A stretch of 32,391 nt of DNA from a virus, in the IMG/VR virus record IMGVR_UViG_3300047564_005468, positions 1-32,391 of that record; one strand, given 5' to 3'. Positions 6,925 through 17,900 of the stretch are shown piece after piece (the first letter of the stretch is position 1; each line of letters opens with the position of its first letter). Below the pieces are notes generated by a model, which did not search any database, had not been told where the DNA came from, and saw only the letters and a list, made by a program, of their open reading frames with translations. A program made the translations under genes and the position numbers.

Positions 6925-7609
6925 TCACTGAGATTCTTCTTCTTAATGGTGCAAGTGCCAAAGTAATTCTTGCAGTCTCTTCAGATGCAACTTGAGTGAC
7001 TGCAGTTGTACCAGTAGATCCTGCTGTTGCTTTTAATCCAGTGAATACACCAAGTCCACCACCATCTTGCTGAGCTGTGGTTCCATCAATTCTTTCAGTA
7101 AGACTTGTTAGGTTTGCATTTGTTGGGTTACTGAATACTGCAGTAGAGTTAAGGTCATAGTCGGTTGCAACTGCAATAATAATCATACATTCAGGAACAG
7201 TTGTTGTTACTGCAGAACCAGTAACTGTAGTAGCTGCTGTAGCAGTTCCTCCAGCATTGGCATTAAAAGGATTTACTCTATCAACTCCTCTAATAACCAT
7301 AGATCCAACAGCATTGTGATCTCCAGAGTCACCAGTTACATAAGTAGTTTCTGTACCATCAGCAAACTTGTAAAATATAGTTAATCTTACTGCATTAGCA
7401 GCACCAGCAGTACCTGTACCTTGAGGACTACTAGGTACTGCAGTATATCCAGTAACTGCAGTAAATACTTGGTTTGCGGATTCAAGAAAAATTAAAATTA
7501 AATCTCCCTCTTCGGAGATACCACTGGTTCCCCCAATAGTATGAGTAATGGAGCCTGCAGCACCTTGCATTGCTCCAACTCCTCTAATTTCAGGATAATG
7601 TGCTGCCAT
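6920..7609 (-). CDS. putative virion structural protein, beta-sandwich type
   Basis: This 229-aa protein is rich in Thr, Ala, Gly and Val (TVTGSAVTTTVPE, GSTGTTAVTQV) with alternating hydrophobic and polar residues, as expected for a beta-sandwich. The pattern of EEGDLILIFLES near the N-terminus and ARITLALAPL at the C-terminus recalls a domain common in phage and cyanobacterial surface proteins; I cannot name it. I start it at 7609 (MAAHYPEI): there the ATG overlaps the TAA of the upstream 53-codon gene as TAATG, a translational coupling signal. An in-frame Met at 7627 is less likely. It lies between collagen-like and C1q-like genes, so a fibre or decoration role is plausible. Confidence 0.55.
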   Translation of the reverse strand: MAAHYPEIRGVGAMQGAAGSITHTIGGTSGISEEGDLILIFLESANQVFTAVTGYTAVPSSPQGTGTAGAANAVRLTIFYKFADGTETTYVTGDSGDHNAVGSMVIRGVDRVNPFNANAGGTATAATTVTGSAVTTTVPECMIIIAVATDYDLNSTAVFSNPTNANLTSLTERIDGTTAQQDGGGLGVFTGLKATAGSTGTTAVTQVASEETARITLALAPLRRRISVT

Positions 7610-7770
7610 TAGGGCCAAGTCCTCCAAGAAACTACATTTCCAGTCATTTCAATATCAACAGGGTCATTTTCAACTCCTTGCATCCATATATCTCCAGTCC
7701 AATATCCAATCTTTTCTTCGCCACTATCCAAAATAGCAACAACATTTAACCAAAGAGGGGGATATTCCAT
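7609..7770 (-). CDS. 53-aa DUF551-like small protein
   Basis: This short gene starts MEYPPLWLNVVAILDSGEE, continues with GYWTGDIWM and ends GNVVSWRTWP. The order W-x-x-V, then YW-x-G-x-x-W, then a final V-x-W-x-x-x-P matches the small DUF551 family of phage and bacterial proteins of unknown function. The gene fills the space between the collagen-like gene (stop at 7793) and the next gene, which it overlaps by one base (TAATG). Tight packing, the family pattern and the coupling support a real gene despite the weak ribosome-binding site. No function is known. Confidence 0.6.
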   Translation of the reverse strand: MEYPPLWLNVVAILDSGEEKIGYWTGDIWMQGVENDPVDIEMTGNVVSWRTWP

Positions 7771-7792
7771 ATTACTACTCAATTTTCAGTAT

Positions 7793-10700
7793 TTAGAATA
7801 CAAGTGTTGCTCCTAGCTCTTGTGGAACTCCAGAAGTTGCTGTTACAGATAACCAAATATAGTTTCCAGAAGGAACTGTTGCATTAGTGAATGTTGTTGT
7901 ATTAGTCACTGTATTTACTGAGCTGGTTGTAATTGAAACAATAAGAGTTCCTGCTGCAGATAAATCTGTACCATATCTAAGATCATATGTGACACTAGGA
8001 GTTGTGGTTCCTGCAATTACTGAGTATACATTTGTAAGTGTTATTGAAGATGAAGTATAGAAAATAGGAACTTTGTTATCAGAAGTAGAGGGACTTAGTA
8101 ATGTTATAGATTTTGGTGCTGGAGATCCAGTATCCCCTTGTGCACCTTGAGGACCAGATCCTTGTGCACCTTGGGGACCAAATTCACCTTGTGCACCTTG
8201 AGGTCCCTGGAATCCCTGGAATCCTTGAGCACCTTGGGGTCCTTGGAATCCTTGATTTCCTTGAACACCTTGAGGTCCTTGGAATCCTTGATTTCCTTGA
8301 ACACCTTGAGGTCCTTGGAATCCTACATCTCCTTGATTTCCTTGTGCACCTTGATCTCCTTGTGCGCCTTGAGGTCCTTGGGATCCAGTATCTCCTTGGT
8401 TTCCTTGATTGCCTTGATTTCCTTGATTGCCTTGGAATCCTTGAGCACCTTGAGGTCCCTGAAATCCTTGATTTCCCTGAGATCCTTGTGGTCCCTGGAA
8501 TCCTTGATTGCCTTGTGCACCTTGAGGTCCCTGGAATCCTTGATTTCCCTGAGATCCTTGAGGTCCCTGGAATCCTTGATTTCCCTGAGATCCTTGTGGT
8601 CCCTGGAATCCTTGATTTCCTTGAGCACCTTGTGGTCCCTGGAATCCTTGATTTCCTTGAGCACCTTGAGGTCCTTGGAATCCTTGGAATCCTTGAGCAC
8701 CTTGAGGTCCTTGTGGTCCTCTGAATCCTTGAGGACCTTGGAATCCCTGGAATCCTTGTGTACCTTGAGGTCCCTGGAATCCTTGTGCACCTTGTGGACC
8801 TTGGAATCCCTGGAATCCTTGAGATCCCTGAGGTCCTTGGAATCCTTGGTTTCCTTGATTGCCCTGGTTTCCTTGATTTCCTTGAGATCCTTGAGGACCC
8901 TGGAATCCTTGATTTCCCTGAGATCCTTGTGGTCCCTGAAATCCCTGGAATCCTTGAGATCCTTGAGGTCCCTGGAATCCTTGATTTCCTTGATTGCCCT
9001 GATTTCCTTGATTTCCTTGATCTCCTTGTGCTCCTTGTGGACCTTGGAATCCTTGGAACCCTTGTGCGCCTTGAGGTCCTTGAAATCCCTGGAATCCTTG
9101 AGCTCCCTGAGGACCTTGGAATCCCTGAAATCCCTGAGCTCCTTGAGGTCCTTGGAATCCTTGATTTCCTTGATTGCCCTGATTTCCCTGGAATCCTTGT
9201 GATCCTTGAGGACCTTGGAATCCCTGGAATCCCTGGAATCCTTGGAAACCTTGAGGTCCCTGGAATCCTACAGAACCTTGAGGTCCCTGGAATCCCTGGA
9301 ATCCTTGTGCTCCTTGAGGTCCTTGGAATCCTGTATCTCCTCTAATTTGACCAACATTATCCCAATCCGTTCCAGTATAAACCCAAAGATCACCACTAGT
9401 TTCTTCAATAACTCCATCCCCAGTTCCTGGAGGATACCAAGGAAATCCAGTATCATCAGCAGTTAATGTTGTATGTGGTTCTGATGTAGTAACAGTAGTA
9501 ACAACGCCAACAATTGTTACTGATGTGCCAGTATCACCTTGATTTCCTTGTGCACCTTGAGGTCCTTGTAGACCTTGAGGACCTTGAAATCCTATAGAAC
9601 CTTGTGGTCCTTGGAAACCCTGGAATCCTTGAACTCCTTGAGGACCCTGGAATCCTTGGAACCCCTGAAATCCTTGTGGACCTAATAATCCCTGGAATCC
9701 TTGAGTTCCCTGAGGTCCTTGGAATCCCTGGAATCCTTGAGATCCTTGAGGTCCCTGGAATCCCTGGAATCCTTGAGATCCTTGAGGTCCCTGGAATCCC
9801 TGGAATCCTTGAGATCCTTGTGGACCCTGGAATCCTTGGAATCCTTGTGGTCCTTGTGGTCCTCTAAAACCTTGATTTCCTTGTGCACCTTGAGGTCCTT
9901 GGAATCCCTGGAATCCTTGTGCTCCTTGTGGACCCTGGAATCCTTGGAATCCTTGTGCTCCTTGTGGACCCTGGAATCCTTGGAATCCTTGTGCTCCTTG
10001 TGGACCCTGGAATCCTTGATTTCCTTGATTTCCCTGGAATCCTTGATTTCCTTGTGCACCTTGTGGACCTTGGAATCCTTGATTTCCTTGTGCACCTTGA
10101 GGACCTTGGAACCCTTGATTGCCTTGGTTCCCTTGATTGCCTTGATTTCCTTGTTCTCCTTGATTTCCTTGATTTCCTTGAAATCCTTGTTCTCCTTGGA
10201 ATCCCTGAAATCCTTGAACTCCCTGAGGTCCTTGGAATCCTTGATTTCCTTGAGCACCTTGAGGTCCTTGGAATCCCTGGAATCCTTGTGGTCCTTGTGG
10301 TCCTCTAAAACCTTGATTTCCTTGAGCTCCTTGAGGTCCCTGGAATCCCTGGAATCCTTGTGCTCCTTGTGGACCCTGGAATCCTTGATTTCCTTGATTG
10401 CCCTGAGCACCTTGAGGTCCCTGGAATCCTTGATTTCCTTGATTTCCCTGAACACCTTGAGGACCTTGAATGCCTTGAGGTCCTTGTGGTCCCCTAAAAC
10501 CTTGATTTCCTTGAACTCCTTGTGGTCCTTGTGGTCCTCTAAAACCTTGAGTTCCTTGTGGTCCTTGGAATCCCTGAAATCCTTGTGATCCTTGAGGACC
10601 TTGGAATCCCTGGAAACCTTGTGCTCCCTGAGGTCCTTGGAATCCTTGGAATCCTTGAACACCTTGAGGTCCCTGAACTCCTTGAGGTCCTTGAGGTCCT

Positions 10701-11185
10701 CTAAATCCTTGGTTGCCCTGATTTCCCTGAAATCCTTGAACCCCCTGAGGTCCCTGGAATCCCTGATTTCCTTGAGGTCCCTGGAATCCTTGGAATCCTT
10801 GAACTCCTTGAGGTCCCCTATCTCCACCTTCTAGAAAAATAGTTCCTATTCCAGAAGAAACAGTTACAGTAGATATGCCACTTCCTCTAAAATCTAATAC
10901 TGTAGCTCCATATCCTACATTTCCCCCAACAGTATTGATTCCAATTCCAGAAATAGATACTCCCCAATCAGTATTTCCATTACTATCTAATAATTGTAAT
11001 ACTTGCCCAGGAGATCCTAAATTATCTGGTAAAGTTACTGTATAACCAACACCTACAATGTCTGGAGACTTTATATCTACATATCCAGATTCAATTCCAT
11101 CATGAAATCTTACTTTAGATCCAGTAGATCCAACTCCTATAACTTCTGCATTTTTTAGAATTTGAACTCTTGATAGTTCTGCCAT
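7793..11185 (-). CDS. giant collagen-like fibre protein (Gly-X-Gln repeats), 1130 aa
   Basis: Residues 1 to about 121 are a beta-rich head resembling fibre N-termini ([32 protein letters not shown]). Collagen-like Gly-X-Y triplets then run from about 122 to 1020, with one break near 548-617. The Y position is almost always Gln, and X is mostly Pro, Phe, Asn, Ala, Ser or Val, giving [13 protein letters not shown]-type motifs. The break contains [14 protein letters not shown] and [17 protein letters not shown], a globular module also present in the other giant collagen-like protein. The C-terminal 110 residues form a non-collagenous beta domain ([19 protein letters not shown]) that could nucleate trimers. 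It is probably a trimeric stalk or fibre. An AAGGAGG ribosome-binding site encoded in the end of the upstream gene precedes the start by 12 nt. Confidence 0.8.
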   Translation of the reverse strand: MAELSRVQILKNAEVIGVGSTGSKVRFHDGIESGYVDIKSPDIVGVGYTVTLPDNLGSPGQVLQLLDSNGNTDWGVSISGIGINTVGGNVGYGATVLDFRGSGISTVTVSSGIGTIFLEGGDRGPQGVQGFQGFQGPQGNQGFQGPQGVQGFQGNQGNQGFRGPQGPQGVQGPQGVQGFQGFQGPQGAQGFQGFQGPQGSQGFQGFQGPQGTQGFRGPQGPQGVQGNQGFRGPQGPQGIQGPQGVQGNQGNQGFQGPQGAQGNQGNQGFQGPQGAQGFQGFQGPQGAQGNQGFRGPQGPQGFQGFQGPQGAQGNQGFQGPQGVQGFQGFQGEQGFQGNQGNQGEQGNQGNQGNQGNQGFQGPQGAQGNQGFQGPQGAQGNQGFQGNQGNQGFQGPQGAQGFQGFQGPQGAQGFQGFQGPQGAQGFQGFQGPQGAQGNQGFRGPQGPQGFQGFQGPQGSQGFQGFQGPQGSQGFQGFQGPQGSQGFQGFQGPQGTQGFQGLLGPQGFQGFQGFQGPQGVQGFQGFQGPQGSIGFQGPQGLQGPQGAQGNQGDTGTSVTIVGVVTTVTTSEPHTTLTADDTGFPWYPPGTGDGVIEETSGDLWVYTGTDWDNVGQIRGDTGFQGPQGAQGFQGFQGPQGSVGFQGPQGFQGFQGFQGFQGPQGSQGFQGNQGNQGNQGFQGPQGAQGFQGFQGPQGAQGFQGFQGPQGAQGFQGFQGPQGAQGDQGNQGNQGNQGNQGFQGPQGSQGFQGFQGPQGSQGNQGFQGPQGSQGNQGNQGNQGNQGFQGPQGSQGFQGFQGPQGAQGFQGPQGTQGFQGFQGPQGFRGPQGPQGAQGFQGFQGPQGAQGNQGFQGPQGAQGNQGFQGPQGSQGNQGFQGPQGSQGNQGFQGPQGAQGNQGFQGPQGSQGNQGFQGPQGAQGFQGNQGNQGNQGNQGDTGSQGPQGAQGDQGAQGNQGDVGFQGPQGVQGNQGFQGPQGVQGNQGFQGPQGAQGFQGFQGPQGAQGEFGPQGAQGSGPQGAQGDTGSPAPKSITLLSPSTSDNKVPIFYTSSSITLTNVYSVIAGTTTPSVTYDLRYGTDLSAAGTLIVSITTSSVNTVTNTTTFTNATVPSGNYIWLSVTATSGVPQELGATLVF
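8125..9345 (-). repeat. collagen-type coding repeat, C-terminal block
   Basis: Nine-base triplet repeats and their 27-, 36- and 45-bp multiples code for Gly-X-Gln. The near-uniform text (variants of CAAGGATTCCAAGG on the coding strand) creates long open frames on both strands that are not genes. It is prone to slippage and to assembly error. Confidence 0.85.
9530..10822 (-). repeat. collagen-type coding repeat, N-terminal block with perfect 36-bp tandem copies
   Basis: The block codes for Gly-X-Gln triplets. At 9915-9950, 9951-9986 and 9987-10017 the same 36-bp unit (12 aa, [12 protein letters not shown]) occurs in tandem without change, the last copy being partial. A similar 36-bp series lies at about 9715-9835. 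Identity at the DNA level points to recent duplication. Confidence 0.85.
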
Positions 11186-11186
11186 T

Positions 11187-14045
11187 TTATGCCTGAGCCT
11201 CCTTCCACCTTAGATTTATATCAAGAGTTGCAGATTGTGAGTTTTGATTTGCAACAACAAGTGCTAAAACTTCTGGTCCATCTGGGTAGGTATTGTCCCC
11301 ACCAATGATGGAATTTTGAACTTCCTTAATTTTATTCAAGTCAAATGTTGATGTACCACTCAAAGATAAGAATCTAAATAGAACTTCTCCATCAGTAGGA
11401 ACTGATGTAAAAGAAGTATTATATTGTGCAAATGATGGTTGGAATACAGTTGCAACTCCAACTGTGGTTCTGTTTGCATTAATCCAAAAACCAGTTCCAC
11501 CAAGAGCATTACTTGGGTTTAAAATTCCTGCAATTTCAATGTTTCTAGAAGATTGGTTGTTTACCACTAAAGCATCAAATTGAATTTGAGATCTGTTTAA
11601 AACTTCTCTTTCTCCAAGTAGTCCTGGAATAGTATTGCTCACTGATGGGGCAGGTCTAAACAATAAAACTGTTCTTGTGGTATTGCCTGGAATAGCAATG
11701 TTAAACCTTGCAAGAGTAAATAAGTATCCAGTATCATCATCATATCCACCATCCATAATTACAGCAGCTCCCCAGTGAGAAATTGATGGTGAGCAAGTAG
11801 TATTTAAAAGTATGGCACTAGATCCTGCTGGGTGATTTTGAGAAGAAGACACTCCAGTAAATGTCCTATTTTGCCCAGATAAGAATAAATTAAAATTAGC
11901 AGTAGTTGTAATTCCTGTTAGGGTATTGCCAGTCTTTCCAGTATATGACATAATTTCATCATAACTAACTCCTCCATTTGTGGAATTAACTAAGACATAA
12001 TTTACCTTTCCAGTAGGTGGAACTGGGAATGGATCTGCATTCACTAGAGATAATGAAGTAGTTCCAATTCCAGTTGCTGCTGCAAGTTTTCCTAATGAAG
12101 TATAGTTAGAAACTTCATATCTTGTTGGAAGATTTCCAGACCTCATGTAAGCTTCTGTATTTACATTATTGTTTGTAAATCTATGGACAGTAATAAATTC
12201 ACCAAGAGGACCACGAATCATAAAGTCAATAAATCCAGCACCATACCAAGAATATTGCATCGCATACATTTGCATCTTGGTAATATCAATATTAAATCCA
12301 GATGGTCCAGTTCCATCTATTTTGTCATAATTAAATTTACTTTGTGGAACTCTAAGATCAATAACTTTAGAAACCTTATTATTTGTACTATCAACTCCAC
12401 GATATTCTGGAGAAATTGTCAGTTCAGTATTACTTTTAATTGAAGTGACTAAGTATGTCTGTCCTTTGATAATTATTTTTTGACCCACACTTAATTGATC
12501 TAAAAATAATGTATTGGTTCCAATTATTGTACGAATTCCATTTTCAACCTCTACTGTTCCTGAAGTTTGTTGTGTTGAAGATCTTCTTACCACATATAAA
12601 TCTTTTCCATCATATTCCCAGAACATTCCATTTGTATCATCAAACATTCCACATCTAAGTGCGCATCCTGTCCATTTTGTAACAGCAACTCTGGCACTAT
12701 CTCCTTGAAGAGCTGGAGTTACTGGTGGTGGGCTATCAGCAACTACTTTAAAGATTTTTGCTGAGGTAATAGAATCTACAACATATGTTCCATTATAATT
12801 AGCACTTACCATACCTGTTATTTTAATAGTAGCACCTGGCTGAAGTCCATGCTCTTCTGAGGTTTCTATTGTAATATAAGGATTTTCATAAGTAATTAAT
12901 TCAATATCATAATTTGGAGCAAGTAGAGCACCAGTAGAATAGAAAAATCCTTTACCAGATTGATATCTAAAATATCTTTTTGTTTGTCTTTTTGCTTCTA
13001 GTCCATGAATTGGGTAGAAGTTACTAATTCTAATACCACCATCAAAGGGTCTATGAATAAAGTTTGCATCATTCTTACCATAAATTGTAAGATTCCCAGT
13101 TGTTATCCCACTAACAACTGCTCCAGCATCATAAACTATTCTTGTTCCTCTTGGAACTTTATTTACAAAGAAACTTCCTTCATGACGCTGCAATCCTCCA
13201 GTTGAATCTAAAACTGCAATTGGAGACCCTGGCACAAATCCATGATTTTCTGAAAAATCTATGGTAACCATAGTTGTGGTTCCAACCCCAACAGTTGAAA
13301 CTCCAGAAATTGCTATTGAAGTTGATCCAAAAATTCCACCCTTTTTGACTGAAATATAAGATGTATAAATGCTTCCTGCTGCAATAAATCCTTTTGCTTT
13401 ATATGTAAATGACGTAGATCCATTTGAAGTTGTGACTAAAAATATACCCTCTGCTAATTCATTTAAAGTTCCAGAAATTGAAACTGGAGTATCTGCAGTA
13501 ATTGCTTCTCCAGCAACAACAGTTACTGTAATATTGGAAAACCCTGCAGCGCCATCAGAAGTGATATCAGTTACATTTAATGATAAACTTGGAAGTTCAA
13601 AAAATGAAGGAATATTTCTATTTAATCCAATACTTTGCCATTTGGTATCTTGTAATCCATATTCAAAGTCTGCATCAATTAATGAAGTTGGATTTGCAAC
13701 TCTTATTCTTTCAATTGCATCTGTACCAAAATCATAAGGTCTAACTTTTAATCCATGTCTTTCATCATCAATGTAAATTGTTAATTCATCATCATCACTC
13801 ATTGATGATGTATCATAATCTAAAATGAATGTACAAGTTCCATCAATTGAATTTGGAAAATCTAAATCTGGGTCGTGATTATGAGTTTTTGAAAATGTTT
13901 TTCCTGGTTCAAATTGACTACCAATTACAATCCCTCTAGTTGCATTGTTAATTAGTAGCAAATCATGCAATTCAATATGACCAGGAATTTTTACTGTTCC
14001 AGCACTGGCATCAAATACATAATGTTCTTCTTTTCTTTTTGCCAT
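11187..14045 (-). CDS. large beta-rich virion structural protein, 952 aa
   Basis: The N-terminus ([20 protein letters not shown], then [17 protein letters not shown]) and the length suggest a tail or fibre-base protein of T4-like cyanophages; I cannot match it to a numbered T4 gene. Several copies of a beta module with the pattern 'HGL-x-x-G-x-x-I-x-I ... YNGTYVV' are visible, for example [16 protein letters not shown] near residue 400 and [15 protein letters not shown] near 265. The same pattern recurs in the 1818-aa protein. No collagen repeat, signal peptide or membrane segment is seen. The stop is one base from the start of the giant collagen-like gene and the start is 6 nt from its upstream neighbour, so it is part of one operon. 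Its last codons carry the ribosome-binding site of the next gene. Confidence 0.65.
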   Translation of the reverse strand: MAKRKEEHYVFDASAGTVKIPGHIELHDLLLINNATRGIVIGSQFEPGKTFSKTHNHDPDLDFPNSIDGTCTFILDYDTSSMSDDDELTIYIDDERHGLKVRPYDFGTDAIERIRVANPTSLIDADFEYGLQDTKWQSIGLNRNIPSFFELPSLSLNVTDITSDGAAGFSNITVTVVAGEAITADTPVSISGTLNELAEGIFLVTTSNGSTSFTYKAKGFIAAGSIYTSYISVKKGGIFGSTSIAISGVSTVGVGTTTMVTIDFSENHGFVPGSPIAVLDSTGGLQRHEGSFFVNKVPRGTRIVYDAGAVVSGITTGNLTIYGKNDANFIHRPFDGGIRISNFYPIHGLEAKRQTKRYFRYQSGKGFFYSTGALLAPNYDIELITYENPYITIETSEEHGLQPGATIKITGMVSANYNGTYVVDSITSAKIFKVVADSPPPVTPALQGDSARVAVTKWTGCALRCGMFDDTNGMFWEYDGKDLYVVRRSSTQQTSGTVEVENGIRTIIGTNTLFLDQLSVGQKIIIKGQTYLVTSIKSNTELTISPEYRGVDSTNNKVSKVIDLRVPQSKFNYDKIDGTGPSGFNIDITKMQMYAMQYSWYGAGFIDFMIRGPLGEFITVHRFTNNNVNTEAYMRSGNLPTRYEVSNYTSLGKLAAATGIGTTSLSLVNADPFPVPPTGKVNYVLVNSTNGGVSYDEIMSYTGKTGNTLTGITTTANFNLFLSGQNRTFTGVSSSQNHPAGSSAILLNTTCSPSISHWGAAVIMDGGYDDDTGYLFTLARFNIAIPGNTTRTVLLFRPAPSVSNTIPGLLGEREVLNRSQIQFDALVVNNQSSRNIEIAGILNPSNALGGTGFWINANRTTVGVATVFQPSFAQYNTSFTSVPTDGEVLFRFLSLSGTSTFDLNKIKEVQNSIIGGDNTYPDGPEVLALVVANQNSQSATLDINLRWKEAQA
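11198..11204 (-). promoter_or_regulatory. strong ribosome-binding site AAGGAGG for the 1130-aa gene
   Basis: AAGGAGG on the minus strand is embedded in the last codons of the upstream gene, 12 nt before the ATG at 11185. It supports that start and tight co-expression of the two proteins. Confidence 0.6.
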
Positions 14046-14051
14046 TGCTAG

Positions 14052-14618
14052 TTACACTCCGAATACAATTGCATATGTGATAGGTTCTCCTGCTGGAGCA
14101 AAAGGCAGATTTGGAGAATTAGTTGATTTTATTGCCACACCAAAAAATGCCATTCCTGCTCTTGGGGGTTCAGTGAAATTGATTTTAACTGGATCACTTA
14201 TTCTATTTGTTCCACCAGAAATGTAAAATCCATAATTTTGGGTTGGATCTGGTTGTTGAACTACACCACCTACAGAGATTAAAAGCCTTGCTGCTCCATC
14301 TATTTCACTATTTATAAAATTATTTCCACCTGAAGATATTGTAAATTGTGTGGTAGATCCATTAAATGATGATGTTAAATCATCTAATATTACAGATTGA
14401 TCAGGTACTGTAGATGTTGGTCCTTGAGGTCCAACAAATCCTTGAGGACCTTGAATACCTTGGGGTCCTTGAAATCCTTGAGGTCCTCTAAATCCTTGAT
14501 TGCCCTGATTACCTTGAAATCCCTGAAATCCTTGAGGTCCTCTTGGTCCTCTTCCACTAACAAAGCTTTCTAGAGATTGAGTAGAATTTAACCCAATTTC
14601 AATATCTATGGGACTCAT
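14052..14618 (-). CDS. short collagen-like fibre protein, 188 aa
   Basis: The protein has a short N-terminal segment, about 45 residues of Gly-X-Gln/Arg triplets ([16 protein letters not shown] and onward), then a globular C-terminal domain of about 115 residues. That domain contains [27 protein letters not shown] and [18 protein letters not shown], a beta domain that often ends fibre proteins of marine phages. It uses the same triplet style as the two giant proteins and could be a companion fibre or a cap. The start overlaps the stop of the upstream gene by 4 bases (ATGA), so translation is coupled. Confidence 0.7.
   Translation of the reverse strand: MSPIDIEIGLNSTQSLESFVSGRGPRGPQGFQGFQGNQGNQGFRGPQGFQGPQGIQGPQGFVGPQGPTSTVPDQSVILDDLTSSFNGSTTQFTISSGGNNFINSEIDGAARLLISVGGVVQQPDPTQNYGFYISGGTNRISDPVKINFTEPPRAGMAFFGVAIKSTNSPNLPFAPAGEPITYAIVFGV
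14420..14550 (-). repeat. short collagen-type coding repeat
   Basis: Fifteen or so Gly-X-Y triplets are coded here within the 188-aa protein. The text matches the repeat style of the two giant collagen-like genes, including the GFRGPQG variant. Confidence 0.75.
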
Positions 14619-14935
14619 GATGCAGTTCCTCGCACTAAAATCATGCCATCAACTGCCTTTACAACAGTTGTTCCACTATCATAAAGAACATCATAGTAAT
14701 ATCTACCAACAGGAATAGCAGAAGATACTGTGCTTGCTATTGATAAGGTAATTATTCCATCTCCTTCTGATTCAACTGTTATAGGATAAGAACTAGCAGA
14801 CCCATAATGTTTTTTCATTTTAGATGAAAAAGTGTATCCACTTAAATCTAGTGGTGCTCCATCTAATTTAATTCTCATAGCAAAGGAAAAATCAGTTCCT
14901 TGCTCTACTGTTAAATTAACTGATGGAACTGCCAT
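14615..14935 (-). CDS. small virion protein with Ig-like/BppU-N-like pattern
   Basis: This 106-aa protein reads as a compact beta-sandwich: [20 protein letters not shown], then [16 protein letters not shown], then [21 protein letters not shown] and ILVRG. This order (ordinary beta strands around 'LDLSGYTF') resembles N-terminal domains of baseplate or receptor-binding proteins such as the BppU type and small cyanophage structural proteins; the assignment is by pattern only. It overlaps the next gene by 4 bases. A late octamer lies 23 nt upstream, and a GGAAAT ribosome-binding sequence lies between. Confidence 0.6.
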   Translation of the reverse strand: MAVPSVNLTVEQGTDFSFAMRIKLDGAPLDLSGYTFSSKMKKHYGSASSYPITVESEGDGIITLSIASTVSSAIPVGRYYYDVLYDSGTTVVKAVDGMILVRGTAS

Positions 14936-14958
14936 ATACTTAATTTCCTATTTAATTA

Positions 14959-14966
14959 TATTTATT
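14959..14966 (-). promoter_or_regulatory. T4-type late promoter octamer AATAAATA
   Basis: AATAAATA on the minus strand lies just after the stop of the 1295-aa collagen-like gene and 23 nt before the 106-aa gene. It would start a late transcript covering the downstream fibre genes. Confidence 0.5.
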
Positions 14967-14968
14967 TT

Positions 14969-17900
14969 TTAAACAATAGTCCAAGTTGCACCACTATTAA
15001 CTGTAACAGTAATTCCACTATTAATTGTGATTGGACCAACACTCATTTCATTGTATGTTGTTGTTACTGTGTAGTTTGCAGCAATTGTAGGAATATTTCT
15101 AAAGAATGGAGTGCTGGTAAGAGTGAATCTACCTCCAACTGATAGCTCACCTGTTCCTGGGTTATAAGATAATGCAGGAGCAGTTGATCTAATTCTAGGA
15201 GTAGCATTAACCCCTGCACTATCAACAAATATTGGATAGTAAGTAGCACTACCTGTAGTATTAGTAGCATTTACTACTGTAGATGGTCCAGTTAATCCTT
15301 GGAATCCTTGGGCACCTTGAGGACCTTGTAATCCTTGGGTTCCATTAGTTCCTTGTGTTCCATTAACACCTTGGAATCCTTGATTTCCTTGGTTGCCTTG
15401 GTTGCCTTGGAATCCTTGAGCCCCCTGAGGTCCTCTTGCACCCTGAGGTCCAATAGCACCAGGAGCTCCCTGAGTTCCTCCAGATCCTGGAGAACCTTGT
15501 GCACCTTGAGGTCCTACTGCACCTTGAGGTCCTTGTCCTCCTTGAACACCTTGAGGTCCTCTAAATCCTTGGTTGCCCTGATTTCCTTGGAAACCTTGTA
15601 CACCTTGAGGTCCTTGTAATCCTTGAGGTCCTATGACACCTTGGAAACCTTGAGCTCCCTGTGGACCCTGAACACCTTGAGGTCCTCTGACACCTTGATT
15701 GCCTTGAGATCCTTGTGGTCCTGTTCCTTGGTTGCCTTGATTGCCTTGGAATCCTTGAGCACCTTGAGGTCCAATTAATCCTTGGAATCCTTGAGGACCT
15801 TGTACACCTTGAGGTCCTCTAGCTCCTTGATTTCCTTGGTTTCCTTGGTTGCCTTGGAAACCTTGTACACCTTGAGGACCTTGGAATCCTTGGAATCCTT
15901 GAGCACCTTGAGATCCTTGAGGTCCTTGTAATCCTTGTGGACCAAGAATTTTTCCTACATTATCATAAGTGGCACCATTACAAACATAAAGATTACCATC
16001 TGCTTGAACAACATAAGCATCACCTATTGTAGTTCCATTACATACTGGAAGATTTCCTACTGTTGCAACAGTTCCTTTAATATCAAGTGCTGTTCCTGCA
16101 GGTCCCTGAGGTCCTTGGAATCCTTGAGGACCTTGAACACCTTGAGGTCCTCTAAATCCTTGATTTCCTTGGTTTCCTTGGAATCCTTGAGTTCCCTGAG
16201 GTCCTTGGAATCCTTGAGCACCCTGAGGTCCTCTTGGTCCCTGGTTTCCTTGGTTTCCTTGGTTTCCTTGTGATCCTTGAGGACCTTGGAAACCTTGTGG
16301 TCCTTGTGAACCTTGAAATCCTTGATTTCCTTGGTTTCCTTGGAATCCTTGTACGCCTTGAGGCCCCTGGAATCCTTGAGGTCCTTGAGGACCAACACCA
16401 CCTTTAAATCCTTGGTTGCCTTGAGCACCTTGAGGTCCTTGAGATCCTATTCCACCAGATCCACCCTGAGGACCTGCAATACCTTGTGGTCCTTGTACTC
16501 CTTGTGGTCCTCTAACTCCTTGGTTGCCTTGATTTCCTTGAGCACCTTGAGGTCCTTGAACACCTTGAGGTCCTGTAAATCCTTGGTTTCCTTGGAATCC
16601 TTGGAATCCTTGAGTTCCTTGTGGTCCCTGGAATCCTTGATTACCTTGATTACCTTGGTTTCCCTGAGTACCTTGAGTTCCTTGAGGTCCTTGTAAACCT
16701 TGAGGTCCTTGTAAACCTTGAGGTCCTACATTTCCTTGGGAACCTTGAGGTCCTTGGAATCCCTGATTACCTTGATTGCCTTGATTGCCTTGATTGCCTT
16801 GAGCACCTTGAGGTCCTCTTACTCCATTTTCTCCTTGGAATCCTTGAGATCCTTGATTTCCTTGGAACCCTTGAGGTCCTTGAGGTCCAAATCCTTGTGG
16901 TCCTTGTAAACCTTGTGGTCCTTGAGGTCCTCTAAATCCTTGGTTTCCTTGATTGCCTTGGTTTCCTTGATTTCCTTGAGCACCCTGAGGTCCCTGGAAT
17001 CCTTGGAATCCTTGAGCACCTTGAGGTCCTCTAACTCCTTGATTGCCTTGATTTCCCTGAGGTCCTTGGAATCCTTGAGTTCCTTGGAATCCTTGAGGAC
17101 CTTGTACCCCCTGAGGTCCTTGAGGTCCAACAAATCCATCACTGCCTTGAATTCCTGCTATTCCTTGGAATCCTTGAGTTCCTTGAGGTCCTATTGTGCC
17201 TTGATTTCCTTGGAATCCTTGAGCTCCTTGAGGACCTTGGAACCCCTGAGCTCCTTGAGGACCTTGGAATCCCTGAGCTCCTTGAGGACCTTGGAATCCT
17301 TGAGGTCCCTGCAAACCTTGAGGTCCTTGGAAGCCTTGATTTCCTTGTGTTCCTTGTGAACCTTGAGGTCCTCTAAATCCTTGGAATCCTTGCGATCCCT
17401 GAGGTCCCTGGAATCCTTGTGTTCCTTGGAATCCTTGAACACCTTGGGGACCTTGCAATCCTTGTGGTCCTTGGGGTCCTCTAAATCCTTGATTTCCTTG
17501 ATTTCCTTGATTTCCTTGAGCACCTTGAGGTCCTTGGAATCCTGTATCTCCTCTAATTTGACCAACATCATCCCAGTCAGACCCATTATAAACCCAAAGA
17601 TTTCCAGTATCTAGAGCAATAACTCCATCTCCAGCAGTAGGAGGATACCAAGGAAATACAGTATCATCAGCAGTTAATGTTGTATGTGGAGAAGAAGTAG
17701 TGACTGATGGAACTGATCCTACAATGCTAATAGATGTTCCAGTGTTTCCTTGGAATCCTTGAGTTCCCTGTGGTCCTTGAACTCCTTGAGGTCCTGTAGA
17801 TCCTTGATTTCCTTGAAAACCTTGAACACCTTGAGGTCCCTGAAATCCTTGGAATCCTTGAGAACCTTGAGGACCTTGTAATCCTTGAGGTCCTTGTAAT

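Noticed and set aside
7610-7627. Earlier start (7627) for the 229-aa gene
   Set aside because: The Met at 7609 overlaps the upstream stop as TAATG, and the extra six codons lie within the 53-codon gene.
8125-10822. CRISPR-like array suggested by regular short repeats
   Set aside because: Repeats are multiples of nine bases in an open frame coding Gly-X-Gln, with no unique spacers and no cas genes.
8113-10834. Long open frames on the plus strand and in other minus frames across the collagen repeats, including one of 354 codons at 8138-9202 and one of 381 codons at 9682-10827
   Set aside because: They read monotonous Leu/Ser/Glu or Lys/Asp-rich text produced by the Gly-X-Gln repeat in other frames. 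The same effect occurs at 15292-18207.
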